A stretch of 52,955 bases of DNA from positions 1 through 52,955 of the forward strand of contig NZ_BDJC01000051.1 of NCBI RefSeq assembly GCF_002005565.1, read 5' to 3'. Position 1 is the stretch's first letter; each line of letters opens with the position of its first letter. The DNA is from Streptomyces sp. JHA26 (GTDB lineage: Bacteria; Actinomycetota; Actinomycetes; Streptomycetales; Streptomycetaceae). Shown piece by piece: positions 41,845 to 49,883 of this stretch. The notes beneath the pieces are model-generated. The model saw only the letters and a list, made by a program, of their open reading frames with translations, ran no database searches and was not told the DNA's origin. A program made the position numbers and the translations under genes.

Positions 41845-42186
41845 TCACACCGCCTCCCCCAGGGCGGCGATCACGTCCGCCTTGCGCGGTGGGCCGACGG
41901 CGCGCCGCACGACGCGGCCCTCGGCGTCGAGGACCAGCACGGTCGGGGTCCTGAGCACGTCCAGCGCGCGGACGAGTTCCAGCCGGGCCTCGGCGTCCAG
42001 CTCGACGTGGGCGACGCCGGGGACCATGCCGGCCACCTCGCCGAGAACCCGCCGGGTGGCCCGGCACGGGGCGCAGAAGGCGCTGGAGAACTGCACGAGC
42101 GTGGCGCGCGCGCCCAGTTCCGCCCCCAGGTCCGCCGCGTCCAGCCGTCGGCCGCCGCACCGCTCGCCGTCGTTCCGCCCGCCCAC
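41845..42186 (-). CDS. Thioredoxin-like protein
   Basis: A 113-residue thioredoxin-fold protein with a CAPC active site (FSSAFCAPCRATRRVL, about residues 29-44) and the cis-proline loop LRTPTVLVL. The active-site dipeptide Ala-Pro differs from the Gly-Pro of classical thioredoxin, so redox potential or partner may differ. The GTG start with GGGAG eight bases upstream is preferred; the open frame runs further up without family resemblance. It has no signal peptide. Confidence 0.8.
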   Translation of the reverse strand: MGGRNDGERCGGRRLDAADLGAELGARATLVQFSSAFCAPCRATRRVLGEVAGMVPGVAHVELDAEARLELVRALDVLRTPTVLVLDAEGRVVRRAVGPPRKADVIAALGEAV

Positions 42187-42481
42187 TCGTACGTCTCCCG
42201 CTCCGCCGCCTCGCGGCCATTCGTGGGTACGCCGCGAGGGCGCCCCGATCCGGTCGTCCCCAGGTCCAGCGCCCGGGGGCGGGTGAAGATTCCCGGTCCA
42301 CCGACGAGTTCCGGCCACACGACGGCCGATGACGTGATGAGGATCTCGCCGCGGCCGGGCACCAGGGGTGGTACCCCGGCCGTTCTTGGGGCACGATCTC
42401 GACAGGCCGTAAACCTACGGCTGCGTAACTTTCGACTGGGAGCCCCCTTCCCAGGCAGACAAGGAAGGGTCCGACCCGCCC

Positions 42482-43210
42482 ATGGCAGAACTCGTCTACC
42501 GCCCGGTCATCGGTCTCGCCCGCACCATGTTCAAGGTGTGGGACCTCAAGATCGACTGCCGTGGGTCGGAGAACATCCCGCGCTCGGGCGGCGCCGTGCT
42601 GGTGAGCAACCACATCAGCTACCTGGACTTCATCTTCAACGGCCTGGCGGCGCTGCCGCAGAAGCGGCTGGTCCGGTTCATGGCGAAGGAATCGGTCTTC
42701 CGGCACCGGATCTCCGGTCCGCTGATGCGCGGGATGAAGCACATCCCGGTGGACCGCAAGCAGGGCGAGGCGGCCTACGCGCACGCCCTGGACTCGCTGC
42801 GGTCCGGCGAGATCATCGGGGTCTTCCCGGAGGCGACGATCTCCGAGTCGTTCACGCTCAAGAGCTTCAAGTCGGGCGCCGCGCGCCTGGCCCAGGAGGC
42901 GGGCGTCCCGCTGGTGCCCATGGCGGTGTGGGGCACGCAGCGGCTGTGGACCAAGGGGCACCCGCGCAACTTCAAGCGCAGCCACACCCCGGTCACCATC
43001 CGGGTCGGCGAGGCGATGGAGGCCCCCCGCGATCAGTACGCGGGCGCCCTCACCCGTCGGCTGCGCGAGCGCGTCCAGGAGCTCCTGGAGGCCGCCCAGC
43101 GCGCCTACCCGGTACGCCCCAGGGGTGCCGACGACACCTGGTGGATGCCGGCCCACCTCGGGGGTTCGGCGCCGACGCCCGAGCAGCTGCGCACGGCCGA
43201 GGCCCACTGA
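42482..43210 (+). CDS. 1-acyl-sn-glycerol-3-phosphate acyltransferase (PlsC family)
   Basis: A 242-residue membrane-associated acyltransferase. Motif I is NHISYLD (H44, D49), motif III is FPEATIS (about 116-122) and motif IV is VPMAVWGTQ. It adds the second acyl chain in phospholipid synthesis or remodels lysolipids. The upstream region contains TACGGCTGCGTA (imperfect palindrome, about 42415-42426), a possible lipid-regulator site. It ends 10 bases from the convergent transglutaminase-like gene. Confidence 0.9.
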   Translation: MAELVYRPVIGLARTMFKVWDLKIDCRGSENIPRSGGAVLVSNHISYLDFIFNGLAALPQKRLVRFMAKESVFRHRISGPLMRGMKHIPVDRKQGEAAYAHALDSLRSGEIIGVFPEATISESFTLKSFKSGAARLAQEAGVPLVPMAVWGTQRLWTKGHPRNFKRSHTPVTIRVGEAMEAPRDQYAGALTRRLRERVQELLEAAQRAYPVRPRGADDTWWMPAHLGGSAPTPEQLRTAEAH

Positions 43211-43220
43211 GCCGGGCGCG

Positions 43221-43793
43221 TCAGAGGGCGGCGGGCAGCGTCTCCCAGAGGTGCGCGCGGTCGGTGGCCGCCCGCAGGGCGGCCAGCACGGCCGGGTGCG
43301 GGGCCGCGTACAGCTCCGGGTGGTCCGCCTCACCGGCCTCGCGGTCCGGCACGAAGGCCAGCTGTTCCCGTCCCAGGGAGAAGCGGGCGTTCACACCGGG
43401 CTTGTTGCCGCGCGGGTCCTGACGGTGCCAGGCCCCGTCGAACCGCACGGCGACCAGCCCGTGCACCACGTCCAGGCGCTGGTAGCACAGGGCGGTCGGG
43501 ATGTCCTCGGCACGCAGCAGCGCGGCGAGCGCGTGCGCCTTGGCGTGACAGATGCCGGTGCGCTGCTCCAGGACGTCCGAGGCGCGCCAGGTGACGCGCG
43601 GATCGCCGGCGTCCTGCGAGTGCGGGATGGTGTCGCGCACGAACTCGAACGCCAGTCGCGCATAGGCATACGAGTCCTCCGCCTCCTTCGCGAGGCGTCC
43701 GGCCACCTCCCGCACATACGGGTGGTCGTGGTCGATGACCTCGTCAGCGGCCAAGTAGGCCGACAGATCAGGGTTCTTCTGGATCAGCTCCAT
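43221..43793 (-). CDS. Transglutaminase-like cysteine protein
   Basis: A 190-residue protein with a transglutaminase core. The triad is visible as C82 (GICHAKAHALAALLR), H111 (VVHGLVAV) and D126 (RQDPRGN). These papain-fold enzymes hydrolyse or transfer amides; the substrate here is unknown. No signal peptide, so it is cytoplasmic. The ATG chosen follows a short, well-spaced leader; an upstream in-frame start is less likely. Confidence 0.85.
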   Translation of the reverse strand: MELIQKNPDLSAYLAADEVIDHDHPYVREVAGRLAKEAEDSYAYARLAFEFVRDTIPHSQDAGDPRVTWRASDVLEQRTGICHAKAHALAALLRAEDIPTALCYQRLDVVHGLVAVRFDGAWHRQDPRGNKPGVNARFSLGREQLAFVPDREAGEADHPELYAAPHPAVLAALRAATDRAHLWETLPAAL

Positions 43794-43879
43794 GACGCCA
43801 GAGCATAGGAACGCGACCACCCGTCAGTCAATGACTTTTCCGATGGCCGCATACCTATGCATCAGTCGGGTGGCGTCCC

Positions 43880-44950
43880 CTAGCGCGCCATCTCCTCCTT
43901 CAGCGCGGCGACGAACGCGTCCACGTCGTCCTCCGTGGTGTCGAACGCGCACATCCAGCGCACGTCGCCCGCGGCCTCGTCCCAGAAGTAGAAGCGGAAC
44001 CGCTTCTGCAGGCGCTCGCTCACCTCGTGCGGGAGCCGGGCGAAGACGGCGTTGGCCTGCACGGGATGGAGGACCTCCACGCCGTGCACGGCGCGTACGC
44101 CCTCGGCCAGGCGCTGGGCCATCTCGTTGGCGTGGCGGGCGTTGCGCAGCCACAGGTCCTTGGCGAGCAGGGCCTCCAGCTGCACCGAGACGAAACGCAT
44201 CTTGGACGCCAGCTGCATGGACAGCTTGCGCAGGTGCTTCATGTGGCGCACCGCGTCCTGGTTCAGCACCACGACCGCCTCGCCGAACAGGGCGCCGTTC
44301 TTGGTGCCGCCCAGCGAGAGGAGGTCGACGCCGACCGCGTTGGTGAACGTGCGCATGGGCACGTCCAGGGAGGCGGCGGCGTTGGCTATCCGGGAGCCGT
44401 CCAGGTGCACCTTCATACCGTGCGCGTGGGCGTGCTCGCAGATGGCCCGGATCTCGTCGGGCGTGTAGAGGGTGCCCAGCTCGGTGCTCTGGGTGATCGA
44501 GACGACCTGCGGCATCGCACGGTGCTCGTCGTCCCAGCCGTACGCCTGACGGTCGATCAGCTCGGGGGTGAGCTTGCCGTCGGGGGTCGGCACGGTGAGC
44601 AGCTTCAGGCCGCCGACCCGTTCCGGCGCCCCGCACTCGTCGACGTTGATGTGTGCGCTCTCGGCGCAGATCACCGCGCCCCAGCGGTCGGTGACCGCCT
44701 GGAGCGCGACGACGTTGGCGCCGGTGCCGTTGAAGACCGGGAAGGCCTCGGCCGTCGGCCCGAAGTGACTGCGGACCACCCGCTGGAGGTTCGCCGTGTA
44801 GTCGTCCTCGCCGTACGCGACCTGGTGCCCGCCGTTGGCCAGGGCCAGGGCGGCGAGCACCTCCGGATGGGCGCCGGCGTAGTTGTCGCTGGCGAATCCG
44901 CGGGTCTCGGGGTCGTGATGGCGACGCGCGTCGGTCTTCGGTGGGTTCAC
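43880..44950 (-). CDS. Low-specificity L-threonine aldolase-type PLP enzyme
   Basis: A 356-residue fold-type I PLP enzyme of the threonine aldolase/beta-eliminating lyase family. The PLP lysine is K217 in SLGGTKNGALFGE and the cofactor aspartate D184 in VHLDGSR. It cleaves beta-hydroxy amino acids, typically threonine to glycine and acetaldehyde. The GTG start overlaps the stop of the SDR gene by four bases, making it the last gene of the DUF6421-SDR-aldolase operon. Given that setting, an unusual beta-hydroxy amino acid is a possible substrate. Confidence 0.9.
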   Translation of the reverse strand: MNPPKTDARRHHDPETRGFASDNYAGAHPEVLAALALANGGHQVAYGEDDYTANLQRVVRSHFGPTAEAFPVFNGTGANVVALQAVTDRWGAVICAESAHINVDECGAPERVGGLKLLTVPTPDGKLTPELIDRQAYGWDDEHRAMPQVVSITQSTELGTLYTPDEIRAICEHAHAHGMKVHLDGSRIANAAASLDVPMRTFTNAVGVDLLSLGGTKNGALFGEAVVVLNQDAVRHMKHLRKLSMQLASKMRFVSVQLEALLAKDLWLRNARHANEMAQRLAEGVRAVHGVEVLHPVQANAVFARLPHEVSERLQKRFRFYFWDEAAGDVRWMCAFDTTEDDVDAFVAALKEEMAR

Positions 44951-45693
44951 GGCTTGTCGGTCAGCCACAGACGGTTTCCGTTCACTTCCGCGGCGGGCTT
45001 CTCCCAGACTCCGGCGACCGCCTCGGCCAGGTCCTTGACGTCCGTGAAACCCGCGAACTTCGCGTTGGGGCGCTCGGCGCGCATCGCGTCGTGCACCAAC
45101 GCCTTGACCACCAGGATCGCAGCCGCCGAGGTCGGCCCCTGCTCGCCCCCCGCCTTGCGGAAGTAGTCCGCCATGGCCAGCGTCCACGCCTCGGCGGCGG
45201 CCTTGGCGGCCGAGTAGGCGGCGTTGCCCGCGGTCGGCCGCGACGCGCCCGCGGCGCTGATCAGGACGTAGCGGCCGCGGTCGCTGCGCTGGAGCGCCTC
45301 GTGGAAGGCGAGGGAGGTGTGCTGCACGGTGCGCACCAGCAGCTTCTCCAGCAGGTCCCAGTCGCCGAGGTCGGTCTTGGTGAAGGTCTGGCTGCCCCGC
45401 CAGCCGCCGACGAGGTGGACCAGGCCGTCGACGCGGCCGAAGTCCTTCTCGATGCGATCGGCCCAGGCCCGGGTGGAGGCGAGGTCGAGCAGGTCGACCG
45501 TCTCACCGGTGACCGTGGCGCCGCCGTGCGCGTAGCGCGCCGCGTCCACCGCCTCCGCCAGCCGCTGGGGGTCGTTGTCCGAGCCGACGACGGTCGCGCC
45601 CGCCTCGGCGAGCCGCAGCAGCGCGGCCCGTCCGGCGGGTCCGCCCGCTCCGGCCACCGCGATCACCGCGCCGTCGAGCGCACCGTTCCCCAT
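44947..45693 (-). CDS. Short-chain dehydrogenase/reductase
   Basis: A 248-residue classical SDR. The NAD(P) loop is AGAGGPAG (14-21), the catalytic tetrad includes S146 (LISAAG) and Y160xxxK164 (YSAAK). The usual NNAG is replaced by LVGG (94-97), marking a divergent subgroup. GGGAGG precedes the ATG. It lies 59 bases after DUF6421 and is coupled by GTGA to the threonine aldolase, so it may oxidise or reduce the aldolase's substrate or product. Confidence 0.88.
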   Translation of the reverse strand: MGNGALDGAVIAVAGAGGPAGRAALLRLAEAGATVVGSDNDPQRLAEAVDAARYAHGGATVTGETVDLLDLASTRAWADRIEKDFGRVDGLVHLVGGWRGSQTFTKTDLGDWDLLEKLLVRTVQHTSLAFHEALQRSDRGRYVLISAAGASRPTAGNAAYSAAKAAAEAWTLAMADYFRKAGGEQGPTSAAAILVVKALVHDAMRAERPNAKFAGFTDVKDLAEAVAGVWEKPAAEVNGNRLWLTDKP

Positions 45694-45752
45694 GGTCCTC
45701 GCCTCCCGATCCTGTGCCTGCCGAGTCCGTTCCCGCGTGCCCGCGCCGTCGC

Positions 45753-47150
45753 TCACGCGGCGACCCGCTCGGCGTCGTCCGCCGTGATGCCCTTGGTGGA
45801 GGCGATCACGTTCTTCAGTTTCTTGGACAGCGCCTCGTAGAACATGCTCAGCGGGAACTCGTCCGGGAGCACGTCGTCGACGAGCTTGCGCGGCGGCTGG
45901 GTCAGGTCCAGGGCGTCGGGGCCCTTGGCCCACTTCGAGCCCGGGTGCGGGGCGAGGTAGGTGGAGACCAGCTCGTAGCCGGCGAACCAGTGGACGATCT
46001 TGGGGCGGTCGATGCCGTCGCGGTAGAGCGTCTCGATCTCGGCGCAGAGCTGGTTGGTCACCTGCGGGGCGCGCTGCCAGTCGATGAAGAGCTTGTTGTC
46101 CGTCCAGCGGACGACGTCGTGCTTGTGCAGGTAGGCGAAGAGGAGCTGGCCGCCGAGACCGTCGTAGTTGCGCACGCGCTCGCCGGTGACCGGGAAGCGG
46201 AACATGCGGTCGAAGAGCACCGCGTACTGCACGTCACGGGCCTGGGGGACGCCGTCCGCCTCCAGCTTCACGGCCTCCTTGAAGGCGGTGAGGTCGCAGC
46301 GCAGCTCCTCCAGGCCGTACATCCAGAACGGCTGGCGCTGCTTGATCATGAACGGGTCGAACGGCAGGTCGCCGTGGCTGTGGGTGCGGTCGTGGACCAT
46401 GTCCCACAGGACGAAGGCCTCCTCGCAGCGCTTCTGGTCGTGGACCATGGCGGCGATGTCCTCGGGCAGCTCCAGGCCGAGGATGTCCACGGCGGCGTCG
46501 GTGACGCGGCGGAAGCGGGCGGCCTCGCGGTCGCAGAAGATGCCGCCCCAGGAGAAGCGCTCGGGCGCCTCGCGCACGGCGATGGTCTCCGGGAAGAGCA
46601 CGGCCGAGTTGGTGTCGTAGCCGGCCGTGAAGTCCTCGAAGGTGATGCCGCAGAACAGCGGGTTGTCGTAGCGGGTGCGCTCCAGTTCGGCCAGCCAGTC
46701 GGGCCAGACCATGCGCAGCACGACCGCCTCGAGGTTGCGGTCCGGGTTGCCGTTCTGCGTGTACATCGGGAAGACGACCAGGTGCTGGAGGCCGTCCCGG
46801 CGGTTCGCGGCCGGCTGGAAGGCCAGCAGGGAGTCGAGGAAGTCGGGCACCTGGAAGCCGCCGTCGGCCCAGCGGCCGAGGTCCTTCACCAGTGCCTCGT
46901 GGTACGCGCGGTCGTGCGGCAGCAGCGGGGACAGCTCGCGCACGGCCTCGACGACGCGGCGCACCGCGTCCTCGGCGGCGGCGCGCTCCGGGGCGCCCTC
47001 GGCGTCGAAGTCGATCGACCCGTCCTTGGACTGCCATGGCCGGATCCGCTCCACGGCATCCTTGAGCACGGGCCACGCCGGGTGCTCCACCACCCTGCTC
47101 ACCGGAGGAACGTTCCCCTCCGCACCCACCTGCACAAGAATTTCCGTCAT
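45753..47150 (-). CDS. DUF6421 family protein
   Basis: A 465-residue conserved actinobacterial protein without assigned function. It has no signal peptide or membrane segment. Residues 253-260 read HDRTHSHG and residues 281-286 EELRCD, a spacing and composition like the HExxH...E site of zincin metalloproteins with Asp replacing the first Glu. That it binds metal is inference. It leads an operon with an SDR and a threonine aldolase. A perfect CGTATGCATACG palindrome lies 38 bases upstream of the ATG. Confidence 0.8.
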   Translation of the reverse strand: MTEILVQVGAEGNVPPVSRVVEHPAWPVLKDAVERIRPWQSKDGSIDFDAEGAPERAAAEDAVRRVVEAVRELSPLLPHDRAYHEALVKDLGRWADGGFQVPDFLDSLLAFQPAANRRDGLQHLVVFPMYTQNGNPDRNLEAVVLRMVWPDWLAELERTRYDNPLFCGITFEDFTAGYDTNSAVLFPETIAVREAPERFSWGGIFCDREAARFRRVTDAAVDILGLELPEDIAAMVHDQKRCEEAFVLWDMVHDRTHSHGDLPFDPFMIKQRQPFWMYGLEELRCDLTAFKEAVKLEADGVPQARDVQYAVLFDRMFRFPVTGERVRNYDGLGGQLLFAYLHKHDVVRWTDNKLFIDWQRAPQVTNQLCAEIETLYRDGIDRPKIVHWFAGYELVSTYLAPHPGSKWAKGPDALDLTQPPRKLVDDVLPDEFPLSMFYEALSKKLKNVIASTKGITADDAERVAA

Positions 47151-47187
47151 GTCCCATCCTCCACGGGAGAAGCTTGCGTCAGGACAC

Positions 47188-47199
47188 CGTATGCATACG
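47188..47199. promoter_or_regulatory. Perfect palindrome upstream of the DUF6421 operon
   Basis: CGTATGCATACG, 12 bp, in an AT-richer promoter region between the DUF6421 operon and the divergent phosphodiesterase gene. Likely an operator for an unidentified regulator. Confidence 0.5.
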
Positions 47200-47378
47200 A
47201 GGTTTCTCCCAGCAAGGGGCACCTCCGTAAATTATCCTGCCCCACCCTGCCCTTCACCGCATTTCTTCCTGCGGGACACCGAAGTCCGTATACCGGGAGC
47301 GGCAGAGGGGAAACGGTCCCGCAGGGCCGCCGGACTGCCGCCCTGCCATCGCCGACGTCGACGGAAGCGAGTCGAGCC

Positions 47379-48062
47379 TTGAACTTCCTCACCATCGGTC
47401 ACCGCGGAGTCATGGGTGTCGAGCCCGAGAACACCCTGCGTTCCTTCGTCGCCGCCGAGCGGGCCGGCCTCGACGTCGTCGAACTGGACCTGCACCTGAG
47501 CAAGGACGGCGCGCTCGTCGTCATGCACGACGCGGACGTGGACCGCACCACCGACGGCACCGGCGCGATCGCCGACCGGACGCTCGAGGAACTGCGCACG
47601 CTGGACGCGGGCCTCGGGGAGCGGATCCCGGTCTTCGAGGAGGTCCTGGACGCCGTCTCGGTGCCGTTGCAGGCCGAGATCAAGGACGTGGCGGCGGCGC
47701 GGACGCTGGCCGAGGTGATGCGCCGGCGCGACCTGGTGGACCGGGTCGAGGTGATCTCGTTCCACGACGAGGCCGTCGTCGAGATCGCCCGGCTCGTGCC
47801 GGGGGTGCGGACCGCCCTGGTCGCGCAGTACTACGGGCCCGAGGTGGTGGACCGCGCCGTCGAGGCCGGCGCCGCGACCCTGTGCCTGGACGTCAACCGG
47901 ATCACGCTGGAGGTCGTGGAGCGGGCCCGCGGGGCGGGCCTCAGGGTCTTCGCCTGGACGGTGAACACCCAGGACCACCTGCGGCTGGTGCGCGCCCTGG
48001 GGCTGGACGGTGCGACGACCGACTACCCGGAGATCAAACGCACCGGCCGCTTCACGGCGTGA
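47379..48062 (+). CDS. Glycerophosphodiester phosphodiesterase
   Basis: A 227-residue GDPD-family hydrolase. GHRG (8-11) with the following ENT and ELDLHLSKDGALVVMHD provide the catalytic histidines and metal-binding acids, and WTVNTQDHLR is the C-terminal signature. It splits glycerophosphodiesters into glycerol-3-phosphate and an alcohol. There is no signal peptide. The TTG start gives the canonical N-terminus NFLTIGHRG; no ATG or GTG fits as well. Confidence 0.88.
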   Translation: MNFLTIGHRGVMGVEPENTLRSFVAAERAGLDVVELDLHLSKDGALVVMHDADVDRTTDGTGAIADRTLEELRTLDAGLGERIPVFEEVLDAVSVPLQAEIKDVAAARTLAEVMRRRDLVDRVEVISFHDEAVVEIARLVPGVRTALVAQYYGPEVVDRAVEAGAATLCLDVNRITLEVVERARGAGLRVFAWTVNTQDHLRLVRALGLDGATTDYPEIKRTGRFTA

Positions 48063-48079
48063 ACGTCACGGCGTGAGTC

Positions 48080-48619
48080 TCAGGCCAGCGGCTTGACCAG
48101 CAGCTCGAACCGCAGGTCGTCCCGCTGCGGGATGCCGAAGCGCTCGTCGCCGTACGGGAAGGGGGTCGTCTCTCCCGTGCGGCGGTAGCCGCGGCGCTCG
48201 TACCAGGCGATGAGGTCCTCGCGCACGGAGATCACGGTCATGTGCATCTCCGTCACACCCCACACCTCGCGGGCCTGCCGCTCCGCCTCCGCGATGACCC
48301 TCTTGCCGATCCCCTCGCCCTGGAGCGCCGGGCTGACGGCGAACATCCCGAAGTAGGCGTGCTCACCGCGGTGCTCGAGCTGGCAGCAGGCCACGATCCC
48401 GCCGTCCCGCTCGACCGTCAGCAGGCGGCTGTCCGGCGATTCGACGACCTCCCGCACGCCCTCGGGGTCGGTGCGCTGCCCCTGGAGGATGTCCGCCTCG
48501 GTGGTCCACCCGGCCCGGCTGGACTCGCCCCGGTACGCGGACTCCACGAGTGCGACGAGTGCGTCCACGTCGGCATCGGTGGCGTCGCGGAAGGTCAGTC
48601 GGCCGGTGGCGGTCTCCAT
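48080..48619 (-). CDS. GNAT family N-acetyltransferase
   Basis: A 179-residue acetyltransferase. The acetyl-CoA-binding motif A is FGMFAVSPALQGEGIGKRVIAEAE (about 112-135), followed by WYERRGYRRTGE. The acceptor is unknown. It converges on the phosphodiesterase with 17 bases between stops, and is divergent from the VOC protein. Confidence 0.9.
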   Translation of the reverse strand: METATGRLTFRDATDADVDALVALVESAYRGESSRAGWTTEADILQGQRTDPEGVREVVESPDSRLLTVERDGGIVACCQLEHRGEHAYFGMFAVSPALQGEGIGKRVIAEAERQAREVWGVTEMHMTVISVREDLIAWYERRGYRRTGETTPFPYGDERFGIPQRDDLRFELLVKPLA

Positions 48620-48695
48620 GGGGTGTCTCTCCGGTTCGTTCTCGGGCGCGGCGCGGGCACCGATGAGCCTAACCCCGCCGTTAGGCTCCGGACGC

Positions 48696-49088
48696 ATGGT
48701 GCACGTACTCAGCAGCCGGATCCTGCTCCGTCCCACCGACCCCGACCGGTCCCGCGCCTTCTACGGCGAGCAGCTCGGCCTCGCCGTCCACCGCGAGTTC
48801 GGCACCGGGCCCGAGCGGGGCACCGTGTACTTCCTCGGCGGCGGTTTCCTGGAGGTCTCCGGACGTTCCGAGACGCCCTTGTCCCCCGCGCTCGCGCTGT
48901 GGCTCCAGGTCGAGGACGCCTCGGCGGCCGAGGCGGAGCTGCGGGCGAAGGGCGTCGGGATCGTTCGGCCGCCGGTCAGGGAGCCGTGGGGGCTGGTCGA
49001 GATGTGGATCGAGGACCCGGACGGCACGCGGATCGTGCTGGTGGAGGTGCCGGCGGACCATCCGCTGCGCTACCGGCCCGGGATCTGA
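48696..49088 (+). CDS. VOC (glyoxalase/bleomycin-resistance fold) protein
   Basis: A 130-residue single VOC domain: RILLRPTDPDRSRAFYGEQLGL at the start and PWGLVEMWIEDPDGTRIVLVEVP at the end. VOC proteins bind metals and act as lyases, dioxygenases or drug-binding proteins. It is followed after only a few bases by the C-terminal fragment of another VOC domain (49104-49283), suggesting a decayed tandem gene. Confidence 0.85.
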   Translation: MVHVLSSRILLRPTDPDRSRAFYGEQLGLAVHREFGTGPERGTVYFLGGGFLEVSGRSETPLSPALALWLQVEDASAAEAELRAKGVGIVRPPVREPWGLVEMWIEDPDGTRIVLVEVPADHPLRYRPGI

Positions 49089-49103
49089 GCGCCGGGGCGG
49101 CAG

Positions 49104-49283
49104 GTGCCGGCGCACTGGCTGCCGTGCTTCGCCGTGGCGGACGTGGACGCCGCCGCGGTCGACACGACCGACGGCGACGGCACCGTGCCCGTGGAGCCCA
49201 CAGCCCTGCCCGAGGGGCCGCGCATCGCGGTGCTCCGGGACCCGCAGGGCGCGGTGTTCGGCGTGTACCGGGCGGGCGACGGG
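49104..49283 (+). pseudogene. C-terminal fragment of a second VOC-domain gene
   Basis: From GTG 49104 the frame encodes HWLPCFAVADVDAAAV, then DPQGAVFGVYR, the beginning and end of the second half of a VOC domain. The first half is absent and there is no in-frame stop at the expected place; the frame runs on antisense into the MarR gene. Most likely the remnant of a two-domain VOC protein. Confidence 0.5.
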
Positions 49284-49316
49284 CGCCGAGCCGGCCGCGG
49301 CACCGCCGGGCGGCGG

Positions 49317-49883
49317 TCAGATCCGCAGCGCGTCCAGGCGGCCCTCCAGCCGGCCCAGCAGTGCCCCGAGGAGCGCGGCCAGGTCGTCCAGCTCGGAGGC
49401 GTCGACGCCGGACAGGACGGCCGACTCGTAGGCGAGCTGTTCGGGCAGGAGGCCGTCGACCAGATCGCGTCCGGCGTCGGTGAGGCGGACGTGGGCGACC
49501 CGGCGGTCGCGGGTGTCGCCGCGCCGCTCCACCAGGGCGCGCTCGGTGAGCTGCTTGAGGCGCTTGGTGACGGCTGCGCCGGAGGAGAAGGTCTCGCGGG
49601 CCAGCTCACCGGGGGTCAGCTCGTGCCCGGTGCGGCGCAGCGCGCCGAGCAGGTCGAACTCGGCGCGGCTGAGGCCCGCCCGGCGCAGCGGGGCGTCCTC
49701 GGCCTGTTGGAGGAGGGCGGCGCAGCGGTTGATGCGACCGATGATCTCCATGGGGCCGGTGTCGAGGTCGGGGTGGACGGCCCGCCACTGCCGGACGACG
49801 GCGGCGACGGTGTCCCCGCCCGGTACGCCCGGTCCGCCGGTCGCACTGCCCCCGGTCGCCGAGCCCCCGTCAATTGCGGTCAT
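49317..49883 (-). CDS. MarR family transcriptional regulator
   Basis: A 188-residue MarR repressor with a winged helix-turn-helix: LTPGELARETFSSGAAVTKRLKQL followed by the wing ERRGDTRDRRVAHVRLT. The N-terminal 25 residues are a Gly-rich repeat tail (GGSATGGSATGG). Its start overlaps the stop of the FUSC gene by four bases, so both are translated together. The operon's own promoter has a symmetric element (51586-51612) that it may bind. Confidence 0.9.
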   Translation of the reverse strand: MTAIDGGSATGGSATGGPGVPGGDTVAAVVRQWRAVHPDLDTGPMEIIGRINRCAALLQQAEDAPLRRAGLSRAEFDLLGALRRTGHELTPGELARETFSSGAAVTKRLKQLTERALVERRGDTRDRRVAHVRLTDAGRDLVDGLLPEQLAYESAVLSGVDASELDDLAALLGALLGRLEGRLDALRI

